Positions 9,209-18,655 of a DNA stretch of 64,000 bases are shown piece by piece; position 1 is the first letter of the stretch; each line of letters opens with the position of its first letter. The translations under genes were made by a program, and so were the position numbers. The notes beneath the pieces were generated by a model. The model made no database searches, was not told the DNA's origin, and was given only the letters and a program-made list of their open reading frames with translations. The DNA comes from CAVQGM01 sp963712065 (GTDB lineage: Bacteria > Actinomycetota > Acidimicrobiia > Acidimicrobiales > Acidimicrobilacustridaceae): contig CAVQGM010000002.1 in assembly GCA_963712065.1 (NCBI GenBank), positions 186,001 through 250,000 of the forward strand, read 5' to 3'.

Positions 9209-9560
9209 TCAGCTCTGACCGGACGGAGGCCAACCTCGCCGAGGTCGAATGTCTACCCCCGCTCGTCGGAATTCGCGGGCGAGCGTACGCGTGTCGACCC
9301 CGAAGCGCGCCGCGACAGCCTTGAGCGATTCCCCTGAGAGGTAGCGCCTTGCCGCCCGGGCAACCGATCGGTCGGTCAACTTCCGGACGATCTTGCGTCG
9401 TTCGATGCCGCAGCGGTCGAGGTGGCTGATGATTGTCGTCCGGTGCACGCCGAGCTGCGCCGCCAGGCGGTTGATCGACGACCCGGTGAGGTAGCCCATC
9501 ACGATCTCATTGGTGGCGGCCTCGGATAGGTGTCGCTGGACAGGGTTTGAAAGCCGTCCC
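9209..9560 (-). CDS. tandem helix-turn-helix protein, copy 1 of a dispersed family
   Basis: About 110 residues in two resolvase-type helix-turn-helix motifs. The first reads LTGSSINRLAAQLGVHRTTI, the linker is RRKIVRKLTDRSVARAARRY, and the second is SGESLKAVAARFGVDTRTLA followed by the family ending REFRRAG..IRPRRGW. The open frame extends upstream through the 18-bp repeat at 9543-9560, which encodes GRLSNPVQ on this strand; the ATG at 9502 is the first conventional start, so the real N-terminus is unknown. Similar tandem motifs occur at the C-termini of serine recombinases, so this may be the surviving tail of a recombinase or a free-standing DNA-binding protein. Confidence 0.55.
9543..9560 (+). 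repeat. 18-bp repeat, A-type, pair 1
   Basis: Exact GGGTTTGAAAGCCGTCCC. A-type copies abut a helix-turn-helix unit and are preceded by GGACA or GCACA. It is 140 bp from its B-type partner. Confidence 0.85.
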
Positions 9561-9682
9561 CCTTGGTCTGGAACCGTGCCCGATGCGCCCGCTGCGGCCC
9601 TGTTTCGCGTCTCATCGATGGTCGTCCGCTGGCGCTGTGGGCCCGCGGACCCCGTCCTGCAAGGGCTCCCACGACCTCGGGA

Positions 9683-9727
9683 GGGTTTGAAAGCCGTCCC
9701 CTCAGGTCCACAACGTTGTAATTCAAC
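9683..9727 (+). repeat. 18-bp repeat, B-type, pair 1, with degenerate hairpin
   Basis: Exact GGGTTTGAAAGCCGTCCC at 9683-9700, preceded by CCTCGGGA. It is followed by GGTCCAC and ACGTTGT...ACGAC, a decayed form of the GTTGT-N7-ACAAC hairpin that follows other B-type copies. Confidence 0.75.
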
Positions 9728-9771
9728 GACCTAATTGGGCGCGGCTTCGCCGGCTCTACCCTGCGTGCAGC

Positions 9772-9949
9772 GACTGGCTGCTTACGCAGCAACGTCTCGC
9801 AGCGGATAGCGGCCACGAACTGCGAACCCCGCTCACCAGCCTCCGCACGAGGATCGAGTTCCTCGACCAGGACCCGGACCTCGACCCCGAGGACCGCCAG
9901 AGGATCCTGCACGGCACCGCTGTGGAGATGCAGACACTCAGCGCCAGGT
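9772..9949 (+). pseudogene. sensor histidine kinase fragment (HisKA region only)
   Basis: The plus strand reads DWLLTQQRLAADSG, then HELRTPLTSLRTRIEFLDQD and DRQRILHGTAVEMQTL, the phospho-acceptor helix of a histidine kinase (His in HELRTP). There is no sensor domain before it and no ATPase domain after it: the fragment begins some 45 bp after the B-type repeat hairpin and ends against the response-regulator gene. It is a remnant of about 60 codons. Confidence 0.65.
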
Positions 9950-10618
9950 TCAGAGGTCGTCGAGCTGGGTCAGACCGGTTCGGAACGCGAGCACGACGAG
10001 TTGTGCGCGGTCTCGGGCGTGGAGCTTGGTCATCGCTCGACTGACGTGCGTCTTCGCCGTCAGTGGCGAGAGGAAGAGCTGATGGGCGATCTCGTCGTTC
10101 GACAGACCTCGACCCACGAGGCCGACGACCTCTCTCTCGCGGACGGTGAGCGCTGCGACGGCGACGTCGTCGACCGGAACCGTGGAGCGATCCGAGCCGA
10201 GCGATGCGAGCAGCGCTCTCGTCGCTCGGGGTGTGAGCAGCGCGTCACCGGCGGCGACGACTCGGATCGCGTCGAGGAGGACGTCGGGGTCGACCCCCTT
10301 GTCGAGGAAGCCGCTTGCGCCGGCTTCCATGGCGGCCACCACGTACTCGTCGAGCTCGAAGGTCGTGAGGACGATGACGCGCGTGCCCGCCAGGGCTTCG
10401 TCGGCGGTGATGATCCGAGTGGTCTCGATCCCGTCGCGATGGGGCATCCGGATGTCCATGAGGACGACGTCAGCGCCCGCGGCGCGGATGACGTCGACGG
10501 CGTCGAGCCCGTCGTCGCACTCGCCGACGACCTCGAGGTCGTCGGCGGAGTCGATGATGGCGCGGAAACCGGCCCTGATGAGCGCCTGGTCGTCGACGAG
10601 CACGACCCGTATCGTCAC
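9950..10618 (-). CDS. LuxR/NarL-type response regulator
   Basis: A 222-aa protein. The receiver domain (1-120) has the acidic pair VDDQ at 9-11, the phospho-acceptor Asp55 in VVLMDIRMP, and the conserved Thr and Lys of VIVLTTF and FLDKG. The C-terminal LuxR helix-turn-helix (about 155-215) reads LTVREREVVGLVGRGLSNDE. The GTG at 10618 is preceded by GGAGGT and overlaps the stop codon of the kinase gene by 4 bp, so translation is probably coupled. It is the last gene of the ATPase-permease-kinase-regulator operon and most likely controls that exporter. Confidence 0.9.
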   Translation of the reverse strand: MTIRVVLVDDQALIRAGFRAIIDSADDLEVVGECDDGLDAVDVIRAAGADVVLMDIRMPHRDGIETTRIITADEALAGTRVIVLTTFELDEYVVAAMEAGASGFLDKGVDPDVLLDAIRVVAAGDALLTPRATRALLASLGSDRSTVPVDDVAVAALTVREREVVGLVGRGLSNDEIAHQLFLSPLTAKTHVSRAMTKLHARDRAQLVVLAFRTGLTQLDDL

Positions 10619-11814
10619 GATCGCACCTCCGTGTCGCCGAGCTCCATCCGCCCCGGGACGGCCGGGAGGCGGGCCCACACTCGGAAGCTCGTGTCGACCG
10701 GCCCAGCCTCCAGGCAGCCGCCGTTGCCAACCGCCCGCTCCCGCATGCCGATGAGGCCGTGCCTCCCGCCCGACACCACACGCTCACCGGTGACGTTGGG
10801 CATCGGGTTGGCCACGGTGATGACCAGCTGGTCGCTGCGCCACTCGGTCCTGAGGGTTGCGGTGCCGGCGCCGTGCTTGGCGGCGTTCGTGAGGGCTTCC
10901 TGGATGATCCGGTACGCAGCGAGCGACACCGCCGGCGCCAGGCCCAACCGGTCGCCGGTGTCGGTCCAGGCGACCTTCAGCCCGGCCGACCGCATCGTCG
11001 CGATCAGCGCCGGCAGATCGTCGATCTTCGGCAGCGACGCAACTGGTGCTCCTCCGTCGGAGTCGCGACGCAGGACCGCCAGCAGGTCACGCAACTCGTC
11101 GAGCACGGTGCGGCCTGCGTCCCGCGCCGCGAGCAGCGCCTCCTCTGCCCGGTCGGCGTCGGAATGCAGCAGGTGCAGTGCGGCCCCGGTCTGCACGTTC
11201 ATCACCGACAGGTTGTGGGCGAGCAGGTCGTGCAGCTCGCGGGCGATCGCAAGGCGCTCCTCGCTCACCTGCTGACCGGCCTGCGCCTCAGCCGCGAGCA
11301 GGGCGGCGCGAACCTCCGCCGCCGCCGACACACGGTAACGCCGCCACGAGCGGACGGCGTCGGCGACGCCGACGGCCGCCGCCGTCCACACCACGGCGAT
11401 CAGGACGCGCCCGTCGCCCGGTTCGAGTTCGTCGTTGATGACCAGTGCGAGCGCGTAGAGGATCGCGGCGACGGCGGCGCCGAGCACGATCGCCGGCGTG
11501 CGCTCGAGTTGGATGCACGACGTTCCCAGCAGCACGAACACGGCGAACACCATCACCGAGGGCCGGTCCCAGATCGCGGCGTGCAGCGCCGACCAGGCGA
11601 GCGCCACCCCGAGCAGCACGAGCGGCCGTCGGCGGCGCAGCGCGACGAGGACGAACGCGCCGACACCGGCGGCCACGTCGGGCCAGCCGGTGTCGTACTC
11701 CTCCGGTGTCGCCGCGAGGAGGGCGACGGCTACGGCGACGGTCAGGGTGGCCACCGCCAGGTCCTTGCGCCGCTCGTCGACGGTGAACCATCGTCGGGCG
11801 GCGGAGGGGGTCAT
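10615..11814 (-). CDS. two-component sensor histidine kinase (HisKA_3 type)
   Basis: A 399-aa membrane kinase. Four to six hydrophobic segments fill residues about 18-155 with almost no extracytoplasmic loop, as in intramembrane-sensing kinases. The dimerisation domain carries the phospho-acceptor His195 in RELHDLLAHNLSVM, and the C-terminal ATPase domain shows the N box (IIQEALTNAAKHG) and G box (GRHGLIGMRERA). It shares 4-bp overlaps with the permease upstream and the regulator downstream. Exporter-linked kinases of this type typically sense envelope-active compounds; the signal here is unknown. Confidence 0.9.
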   Translation of the reverse strand: MTPSAARRWFTVDERRKDLAVATLTVAVAVALLAATPEEYDTGWPDVAAGVGAFVLVALRRRRPLVLLGVALAWSALHAAIWDRPSVMVFAVFVLLGTSCIQLERTPAIVLGAAVAAILYALALVINDELEPGDGRVLIAVVWTAAAVGVADAVRSWRRYRVSAAAEVRAALLAAEAQAGQQVSEERLAIARELHDLLAHNLSVMNVQTGAALHLLHSDADRAEEALLAARDAGRTVLDELRDLLAVLRRDSDGGAPVASLPKIDDLPALIATMRSAGLKVAWTDTGDRLGLAPAVSLAAYRIIQEALTNAAKHGAGTATLRTEWRSDQLVITVANPMPNVTGERVVSGGRHGLIGMRERAVGNGGCLEAGPVDTSFRVWARLPAVPGRMELGDTEVRS

Positions 11815-12716
11815 GCGTCGCGGGTGCGCATCAGCACGCCGGCCACGACGAGCAGGCCGACGACCCAGGCGGCGAACACCGCGTACGCGGTGCCGGTACT
11901 GAGCAGATCGGGGTCGGACACCGTGGCCATCATGGCCGATCCGGCTTCTGATGGCAGGTACTTGAGCACCACGTCGGAGAAGGAGTCCGGCAGCAGGTTG
12001 AGCAGAGGCGGGCCGATGAACATGCCGCCGACGAGGATCCCGATCGCCGGAGCGGTCGATCGCAGGATGACGCCGAGCGCCAGGCCGATCAACGCCACGC
12101 CAACGACGTAGGACGTCGTTCCCAACACGACCTCGAAGGTGCCCGGGTCGCTGAGCGGCATCGTCGGCAGATCACCACCGTAAATCGCCTGCCCGAGCCA
12201 CAACGCCAAGACGGTCGTGATGCCCATGACGACCGCGGTCGTCGTCGCGAGGACCGCCGCCTTGGCCCCGAGCACCGCCAACCGGTCGCCAACCGCTGCG
12301 ATCGTCGTCCGGATGAGGCCGGTCGAGTACTCGCCGGCGATGATCAGCACGCCTAGCACGCCGACCAGCATGGCAGTGAGGTCGATGGCGCCCAGAGCGA
12401 GCTGCACCGGGTCGGACAAGACCGCGGCACGGGCGGGCGCCGCCTCGCCGGACGATGCCGTGGCGGCGAAGATCATGCCGAGCCCGACGGTGGCGACACC
12501 GGCGCCGAGCAACGTGAGCCGGGTCGACCGCACCGAGCGGAACTTGATCCACTCGGCGCGGACGACATCGCTCAAGCGGACCGGGCGACGCGTCCATGTG
12601 GTGCGGCGAGCCGTGCCGGTCGGCGCCGTCTGGTAGGTGGCGGTCAGGGTGGTGGCGTCCATTCGGGTGCTCCGGGTCGTGCGAGTGACGGGCTCGGTTG
12701 CGGTCGGGGCGCTCAT
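11811..12716 (-). CDS. ABC-2 type exporter permease
   Basis: A 301-aa protein with a hydrophilic N-terminal 50 residues rich in Thr and Arg, then six transmembrane segments in the ABC2_membrane pattern (the first near 65-85, EYSTGLIRTTIAAVG in the first cytoplasmic loop, the last near 275-295). It is the membrane partner of the ATPase encoded immediately upstream (4-bp overlap) and is overlapped at its other end by the kinase start. Substrate unknown. Confidence 0.85.
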   Translation of the reverse strand: MSAPTATEPVTRTTRSTRMDATTLTATYQTAPTGTARRTTWTRRPVRLSDVVRAEWIKFRSVRSTRLTLLGAGVATVGLGMIFAATASSGEAAPARAAVLSDPVQLALGAIDLTAMLVGVLGVLIIAGEYSTGLIRTTIAAVGDRLAVLGAKAAVLATTTAVVMGITTVLALWLGQAIYGGDLPTMPLSDPGTFEVVLGTTSYVVGVALIGLALGVILRSTAPAIGILVGGMFIGPPLLNLLPDSFSDVVLKYLPSEAGSAMMATVSDPDLLSTGTAYAVFAAWVVGLLVVAGVLMRTRDA

Positions 12717-13639
12717 CGAGCAGCTCCGACCAGTTGGACGGCACCGTGGTACTCGACGGTGCCGGCGGTCAGCTCCATGAACAGGTCCTCCAGGGTCCGT
12801 TCCTGGGGGACGAGGGCGGTGAGTGAGACGTCGGCCTCGTTCGCGATTCGGCCGATCGCAGTCGCATCGAGACCGCGCACCGTGATGGTCTCCCGATCGG
12901 TCGAGGTGACCTCCACGCCGTCGCGCCGCAGCAGGGTGACGAGATCGCTCAGCGAGTCGGTGCGCACGAGGGTCTGTTCTCCGGCTGCCATCGCCCGCAT
13001 CTCGGCGGCCGACACATCGGCGATCAACCGACCGCGACCGACGATCACGAAGTGCTCGGCCATCAGCTCCATCTCGCTCATGAGATGCGAGGAGACCAAC
13101 ACGGTGCGCCCTTCGCGTGCGAGCTCCTGGAGCAGGTGGCGGATCCAGCGGATGCCCTCCGGGTCGAGCCCGTTGACAGGCTCGTCGAGCATCACGACCT
13201 CGGGATCGCCGAGGAGTGCGGCGGCGATGCCGAGCCGCTGGCCCATCCCGAGTGAGAAGCCGCCGCCGCTGCGGCGCGCCACGTCGGCAAGCCCGACGAG
13301 GGCGAGCACGTCGTCGACCCGCGACCGCCCGATGCCGTTGGTCACGGCGAGGGCCAGGAGATGGTCGTAGGCCGAGCGGTTCGGGTGAATGGCGCGGGCT
13401 TCGAGCATGGCGCCGAGCACCGTGAGCGGACGGTGATGCCGAGCGAGGGGCAGCCCGCCGACGGTGGCGGACCCCTCAGTCGGGGCGTCGAGGCCGACGA
13501 TCATGCGCATCGTCGTCGACTTGCCGGCCCCGTTCGGGCCGAGGAAGCCGGTGACGATGCCGGGCCGGACGGAGAAGGTGAGGTCGCTGACGGCAGTGTG
13601 CTCGCCGTAGCGCTTCGTGAGATGCTGGACGTCGATCAT
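12713..13639 (-). CDS. ABC transporter ATP-binding protein
   Basis: A 308-aa ATPase: Walker A GPNGAGKST at residues 34-42, signature FSLGMGQ near 128-134, Walker B VVMLDEP at 148-154 and the switch His in VSSHLMSEM. The C-terminal 80 residues form the accessory domain seen in DrrA/CcmA-like exporters. The ATG at 13639 starts exactly at the conserved MIDVQHLTKRYG; the longer open frame upstream has no family similarity. First gene of a four-gene minus-strand operon ending at 9950. Confidence 0.9.
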   Translation of the reverse strand: MIDVQHLTKRYGEHTAVSDLTFSVRPGIVTGFLGPNGAGKSTTMRMIVGLDAPTEGSATVGGLPLARHHRPLTVLGAMLEARAIHPNRSAYDHLLALAVTNGIGRSRVDDVLALVGLADVARRSGGGFSLGMGQRLGIAAALLGDPEVVMLDEPVNGLDPEGIRWIRHLLQELAREGRTVLVSSHLMSEMELMAEHFVIVGRGRLIADVSAAEMRAMAAGEQTLVRTDSLSDLVTLLRRDGVEVTSTDRETITVRGLDATAIGRIANEADVSLTALVPQERTLEDLFMELTAGTVEYHGAVQLVGAAR

Positions 13640-13818
13640 GCCGTCATCGTGCGCAGGGCACGGACTCCCTGTCGTCGGCCACCGGGTGACTTCGTGCGTA
13701 CGCCCGGCGGAGTAGCCGGGCTCCGAACGCCCGAGGTGCACCCGTACTCCGCACGCGGTAGGCAGGAAGCCTCCGACGGGCTGACGACGGAGCACCTCGG
13801 AGTCCGCACCATGGCACG

Positions 13819-15105
13819 ATGAACGAAACACCCATCGACACCAGCCCGTCGGCAGACCCGGCAGGGAGGCCGAGCCGCTGGACCTCCCGCACTCTCGTGC
13901 TGGCGACCGCCGCCGCGTTCCTGCTGTCCGCGTGCAGCGGAGGCTCTTCGGGCACCGACGTAGATGCGGCACCGACGAGCGGTTCACTCGCGACCAGCGC
14001 GCCGGATTCGCCGGACGCGTCGAGTGCCACTGCAGCCGCGCTGTGCGACTCGGAACCCAACGTGTTGACCACCGCCGGGGGCGTGGACTTCGTGCGCACT
14101 CCCGATTCGTGCTTCGACGACCTGCCCGACTGGCCGTACGAACCGCGGTACGTCGAGATCGACGGCTTGCGCCAAGCCTACGTGGATGAAGGGCCAGAGG
14201 ACGGTCCCGTAGTGCTCCTCCTGCACGGCCAGCCGGCCTGGTCGTACCTCTACCGCGACATGATCCCGGTCCTCACCGACGCCGGCTACCGGGTGATTGC
14301 CATGGACCACGTCGGTATGGGCCGTTCCGACAAACCCGTCGAGATCGAGGACTACAGCTACACCGGCCACGCCGAACGCTTGGAGATCTTCATCGACGAG
14401 CTCGGCCTCGCCGACATCAACCTGTTCGTCCAGGACTGGGGCAGCCTGATCGGTCTCAAGGTTGCGGGCGAGAACCCAGACCTGTTCGCCTCGATCGCGG
14501 TGGGCGACGGCGCGCTGCCGGTGATACCGGCGGGCACCGACGCGTTTCCCCCCGTCGAGAACCCGAACGAGGTCACTGAACTGGCGATCGGTTTCATCGA
14601 CATTCCGGCGCAGCAGCCCGAGTTCTACGACGGATGCGAGCCGATCATGGGGCCGCCAGAAGGGTACTTCGGTGACTGGATGGCCTACGCGATGACCAGC
14701 GAGTCCTTCATGCCCTCGCTGATCGTGGAAGCGTTGACCTACTACGACCTCACTCCCGAGGAAGAGGCCGCCTACGACGCCCCGTTCCCCAGCCGCGCCT
14801 ACATGGCCGGGCCGCGCGTGTTCCCGTCGCTGATCAACGACGTGGACGGCAACACCGCCGACGCCTGGGCTGGCCTGCAGGCCTACGACAAGCCGTTCAT
14901 CACGATCTGGGCATCGAACGATCCCGGCCAACTCGGGTCGTGCGAGGCACAGCAGCGCCTGAGCGACAACGTTCCCGGCGCCGAAGGTCAAGACCACGCC
15001 CGCCTTCCCGAAGCGAGCCACTTCCTCCAGGACGACCAGGGCACCGAGATCGCGAACCGTCTCATCGCCTTCTACGACACGAACGGGATCGGCCCGAACT
15101 CATGA
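13819..15105 (+). CDS. secreted lipoprotein of the haloalkane dehalogenase-like alpha/beta hydrolase family
   Basis: A 428-aa protein with a lipoprotein signal peptide (lipobox LLSAC, lipidated Cys39) and a Ser/Thr/Ala-rich linker to residue about 75. The hydrolase domain has the oxyanion loop LLLHGQPAWSYLYRDMIP, the nucleophile Asp206 in VQDWGS and the catalytic His401 in ASHFLQDD. Asp in VQDWG rather than Ser is the hallmark of haloalkane dehalogenases, which hydrolyse carbon-halogen bonds; those enzymes are usually cytoplasmic or periplasmic, so a lipid-anchored form is less common. Substrate cannot be deduced. Confidence 0.75.
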   Translation: MNETPIDTSPSADPAGRPSRWTSRTLVLATAAAFLLSACSGGSSGTDVDAAPTSGSLATSAPDSPDASSATAAALCDSEPNVLTTAGGVDFVRTPDSCFDDLPDWPYEPRYVEIDGLRQAYVDEGPEDGPVVLLLHGQPAWSYLYRDMIPVLTDAGYRVIAMDHVGMGRSDKPVEIEDYSYTGHAERLEIFIDELGLADINLFVQDWGSLIGLKVAGENPDLFASIAVGDGALPVIPAGTDAFPPVENPNEVTELAIGFIDIPAQQPEFYDGCEPIMGPPEGYFGDWMAYAMTSESFMPSLIVEALTYYDLTPEEEAAYDAPFPSRAYMAGPRVFPSLINDVDGNTADAWAGLQAYDKPFITIWASNDPGQLGSCEAQQRLSDNVPGAEGQDHARLPEASHFLQDDQGTEIANRLIAFYDTNGIGPNS

Positions 15106-15217
15106 CCAACTCCCAGCACCCCCGATGATCCCGACCAGAGCGGCACAAGCGACACGGGGACCGGACACCCGAGAGCCGACCACCTCAACGACAGCAAGCA
15201 CCTGAACCGACAGACAC

Positions 15218-16706
15218 ATGAAGACGACCGCACTGCGCATCGCTCTCGTCGTCACGCTGGCCTCGCTCGTGGCCTGTAGCGGCGGGTCCGACGACCCCAT
15301 CGCGAACGCGCCGACCCCGGACGCGCCGACCCCGGACGCCGGACCGGACACAGGCAGCGGCGTCGATCCGGACGATCTGGTGGGATACCGCGAATCGCTC
15401 TACCCCACGCACTACCCGACCGAGCGCAAGAACCTCAACGGGAGCAACACCCTTCGCAACGTGGGCCTGCCCCGGGACGTGCGGCTCGAGGACCTCGAGA
15501 TCGACCGCATCGACATGCCCTACCCCTCGCTGATGTACACGCGGGACCGCGACGAGATCTTCGTGTTCGGCGGCACGTCACTCATCATCCAGGACTATGT
15601 CGAGCAGATCGACGGGCAGCCCGCTGGCGACAACGTCAGCGCGCCGTACTTCGCGAAGTTCGACCCGACGACCGACGAGCTGACGACCGTGCCGCTCGAC
15701 CGCGGGGAGGGCCTTCCGTACCTCGGTGGCGCGCTGCGTGCACGCGGACGGCTTCGTCTACGTCATCTCCCAGGCCCATCTGTACAAGTTCGAGCCTGAA
15801 GCCATGGACATCGTCGAGTCGATCGAGCTTCCGATCCGTGACCCGGGGACCCTGTACAACGGTCTGATCACGAGCCGCACCGGAGAGCTGATCGTGAAGG
15901 GCGTGTCGTTCCGCTCAGGGGAAGGCGACTTGCTTCTGGTCGACGGCGACACCATGGAGGTCACGTTCAGCACGCCGTGCGACTGCGCGAGTCCCCGCAT
16001 GGCAGTCGCGGTGGACGACAACGACGTCGAGCACCTGTACCACCTGAACACGGAGCAGACCTTCCGCTACATCGTCGAACCGGGCGCCCTCACCCTCGAC
16101 CCCTCCTGGGTGGCCGACCACGAACCCGACGGCCCCGACGTGAGCGAGGAGCCCACATCCCCTGTCGTGTTCGGTGATCGGGTGTTCTACACGACGAACA
16201 CCATCTTCCAGGCCACACTCCCCATGCGGGTGTTCTGGCAGGACGTGAACGCGACCTACGGGCCAGACACGCCCCCTCTCACGGGTCCGTTGATGTTCGA
16301 CGACCCCACGAACAGCGCCGGTTGGAGCTTCTCCGGATTGGCCTCCGACGAGGACAACGGTGTGCTGCTTGGCAACGACCAGGGGCGGGGACTGATCAAC
16401 GCGTTCACGGTCGATGACGGTGGGCTCGACCTGCTCTGGCAACACGAGGCAGCCGTGAGCACAGCCGGCGGCGTCGTCTCCGACCGGCAGATGGTGTACG
16501 TCACCGACTACGTCGACGGGGCGAACCACCTGGTGGTCCTCGACCTGATGACGGGCGAAGAGCTGCTGCGGATCCCGACCCCGGCGACGCGCGCGACGAT
16601 CGGGACGATCCTGCTGACGCCCGACAACGAGGTCTTCCTGTCGTGCAACGAACCCGGGCAGCCCACCGGATTCCTCGTCCGAGTCCGGGTCGCGAAGACC
16701 GACTAG
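15218..16706 (+). pseudogene. secreted lipoprotein with beta-propeller-like repeats, +1 frameshift
   Basis: A signal peptide with lipobox LVAC (Cys20) leads into a short repeated APTPD linker and then a long domain of about 450 residues. Blades are suggested by repeated patterns such as YFAKFDPTTDELTTVPL, LYKFEPEAMDIVESIEL and VVLDLMTGEELLRIPT. The frame changes at 15737, where one extra base separates LPYLGGAL from VHADGFVYVISQAHLYKF; both frames are clearly one protein. It follows the dehalogenase-like gene by 112 bp and may be co-transcribed. No enzyme motif recognised; a propeller could bind ligand or be structural. Confidence 0.65.
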
Positions 16707-16767
16707 ACCCGGATCGGCAGCGGATCCTGTGGCGTTCGCAGTCGGTGGCGGGGGATGGGACTACGGC

Positions 16768-16884
16768 CTAGCGCCGTCCGGGTCGGGGCCGAAGCTTCAC
16801 GCCAGCCCGCTTCAGCCGCTTGGAGACCGTCGACGGGTCGAGCCCGTACCGGCTACTGATTGCTGCGGCGGGATCGCCGCGTGA
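16768..16884 (-). pseudogene. helix-turn-helix tail remnant of recombinase type
   Basis: The minus strand reads RGDPAAAISSRYGLDPSTV followed by SKRLKRAGVKLRPRPGRR and a stop: a single helix-turn-helix with the arginine/proline tail typical of serine-recombinase C-termini. It resembles, but is not a copy of, the dispersed family next to it at 16945. No start codon or upstream domain. Confidence 0.45.
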
Positions 16885-16944
16885 TCCGGTGACACTGGGT
16901 CTGTGGCGCCCAGAGGCCACGGAATTGAAGCCTTGCCCGGGTTG

Positions 16945-17289
16945 CTACCACCCTCTCCGGGGCCGGATCGACACGCCCGCTTGGCGGAACTCCCGGGCCA
17001 GGGTCCTGGCGTGAACATCGAACTCCGTCGCGACGAGGGCGAGTGAAGCCCCTTCCCCGTAGCGGGTCGCCGCCGTGGCGACGTCGTCGTCGGTCATCTT
17101 GCGGGCAACGCGCCGCCGTTCGATGCCCGCTCGATCCAGGTGGGTGATGATCGTGGTCCGGTTCACCTCGTACTGGCGGGCGAGCGAGTCGATCGACGCA
17201 CCCTCGCGGTAGAGACGGCACAGATCGCCGACGTCGGCTACCGACAGCCGCCGCTGGACAGGGTTTGAAAGCCGTCCCCTTTGCTCCAT
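16945..17289 (-). CDS. tandem helix-turn-helix protein, copy 2 of the dispersed family
   Basis: 114 aa from the ATG at 17289 (MEQRGRLSNPVQRRLS). Two helix-turn-helix motifs follow: REGASIDSLARQYEVNRTTI and GEGASLALVATEFDVHARTL, joined by RRRVARKMTDDDVATAATRY and ending REFRQAGVSIRPRRGW. This is the most intact member and shows no frameshift. The frame is also open upstream through the second repeat at 17402, giving DLTGRLSNPSEILETI, so the start is uncertain. DNA binding is likely; no catalytic domain is present. Confidence 0.6.
   Translation of the reverse strand: MEQRGRLSNPVQRRLSVADVGDLCRLYREGASIDSLARQYEVNRTTIITHLDRAGIERRRVARKMTDDDVATAATRYGEGASLALVATEFDVHARTLAREFRQAGVSIRPRRGW
17261..17278 (+). 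repeat. 18-bp repeat, A-type, pair 2
   Basis: Exact GGGTTTGAAAGCCGTCCC, 141 bp from its partner. It lies inside the 5' end of helix-turn-helix copy 2. Confidence 0.85.
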
Positions 17290-17401
17290 CGACCCGGGCG
17301 CGCGGTCGGAATTGGGCCCTCCAACCGGCCCCGTGACGGTCTCGAAAGGCCTCACTGGACCGCTACACCCCTGGTCAGTGATGGTTTCGAGGATCTCGGA
17401 A

Positions 17402-17453
17402 GGGTTTGAAAGCCGTCCCGTTAGGTCCACCAGGTCGTTGTCGAAAGCACAAC
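17402..17453 (+). repeat. 18-bp repeat, B-type, pair 2, with hairpin
   Basis: GGGTTTGAAAGCCGTCCC at 17402-17419, then GTTAGGTCCAC and a hairpin with arms GTTGT (17437-17441) and ACAAC (17449-17453) around a 7-nt loop. The right flank CCGCTGGTCAGC is shared with the copies at 19872 and 37333. Confidence 0.85.
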
Positions 17454-17483
17454 AGTCCGGTGAAGAACCGCTGGTCAGCGGTG

Positions 17484-17497
17484 GGGTTTGAAAGAGC
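17484..17497 (+). repeat. partial 18-bp repeat
   Basis: GGGTTTGAAAGAGC: the first 11 bases match the repeat, then it diverges. The same truncated form occurs on the other strand at 33982-33999. Confidence 0.55.
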
Positions 17498-17585
17498 CAA
17501 CTCTGGTCTCTGGGGATCAGCGCTCGCCAGCGTCGTGGGGCAGCCGGCCTGCCAGTCCGCGCCCGCTGGCCTTGGGTACTGCAGG

Positions 17586-17850
17586 TCAACCATCGAGATC
17601 GCCGACGAAGAGCCGGACCTCTCCGTCGGCGGTGTCGTCGTGGGGCTCAAGGTGGGAGGCGAACGCGGTCTGGTGCGCCAGGTGCATCTGGAAGAACGCG
17701 GTGGCGTAGGAGGCCACGAGCTCGTGGCCTCGCCCCTGGTCGAGCGTGCCCGGGGGCGTCGGCCCCGCTGCCGCACGCGACGAGAGCGACGGCCGCCACC
17801 AGCAGCGCAGCCGATCGGAGGCGCCGACCTCCCCCGACGCTGACCGCCAC
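17586..17850 (-). pseudogene. lipoprotein hydrolase gene with most of its middle missing
   Basis: A signal peptide with lipobox LVAC (GRRLRSAALLVAAVALVAC) is followed within ten codons, after a +1 shift, by the end of an alpha/beta hydrolase (GHELVASYATAFFQMHLAH, then VRLFVGDLDG and stop). A C-terminal segment of this kind closes the PAF-acetylhydrolase-like lipoprotein encoded at 22416. The catalytic core has been deleted, leaving the 5' and 3' ends joined. Confidence 0.55.
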
Positions 17851-17996
17851 GGATGTCGACGCGGCCCGGGGGCGGCGCCGGTGGTAAGGGGCCTTCAGCG
17901 CCACCCGGAACCGACAATGTCGAGCGATCGAGCGGCCCTGGTCGGGGGACGGCCCGCGCTCCGGATCGTGGCGCACGCGCCTCCATCAGAAGTGAG

Positions 17997-18011
17997 ACTG
18001 ATAGTATCAGT
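17997..18011 (+). promoter_or_regulatory. operator palindrome over the -10 box of the TetR gene
   Basis: ACTGATA-G-TATCAGT, a perfect 7-bp inverted repeat. It contains the -10 box TAGTAT (18003-18008), and the ATG begins at 18016, so the promoter is leaderless and the operator would block it. Autoregulation by the adjacent TetR protein is the natural reading. Confidence 0.65.
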
Positions 18012-18015
18012 TCTG

Positions 18016-18655
18016 ATGACCGACGTCGACCTGATCTCGACCGGGCAGCGCCGCGCCGCGCCGAACGGACGCCGTCCGACGGCGTCGGCTGGTGATCGAC
18101 GCGTACCTCGACCTCGTGCTGGATGGCGACCCGTCGCCGGCCACCACCGCCGTCGCCGATCGAGCCGGCGTGTCACGAGCGTCGGTGTTCCGCTACTTCG
18201 AGACGCTCGAGGAGCTGCGGACCGAGGCGATGGGCCGAGTGCTCGAGCGATTCGCCGACCTGTTCGAGCTCGATGATGCGCCCTCGCTGGTCGGCGAACG
18301 CCGTGTCGCCAGCTTCGTCGACTCCCGGCTGCGGTTCCACGACACCCTCCATCCCCTGGCGCTCCTGCAGCGACGCCAGGCAGCCGACAGCGACCATGCG
18401 GCGGCCATGATCAACGCGAGCCGGAACCTGCTCGCTGAGCAGGTCCGGTCGTACTTCCGGCGTGAGCTGGAGCATCTCGACACCGACCAGCAGGACGACG
18501 CTGTCATCACCATCGCCGTGCTGACCTCAGTCGAGTCCTGGCACCAGAACCACAGCCACGGCCGCAGCCAGTCCGACACCCGGCGAGCATGGATCTCGGC
18601 GATCTCAGCAGTGATCGCTGGGGCCGGCTCTCATCCCGAGGGAGACTCGTCGTGA
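18016..18655 (+). pseudogene. TetR-family regulator, +1 frameshift near the N-terminus
   Basis: From the ATG at 18016 the frame reads MTDVDLISTGQRRAAPNGR; one extra base at 18073 moves it into VRRRLVIDAYLDLVLDGD, after which the TetR helix-turn-helix follows (TAVADRAGVSRASVFRYFET) and a helical ligand-binding domain to 18655. Translation could also begin at GTG 18092 and give a 187-aa protein that lacks only the first helix. The stop overlaps the GTG of the downstream esterase by 4 bp, so regulator and esterase form one transcript controlled from the palindrome at 17997. Confidence 0.75.
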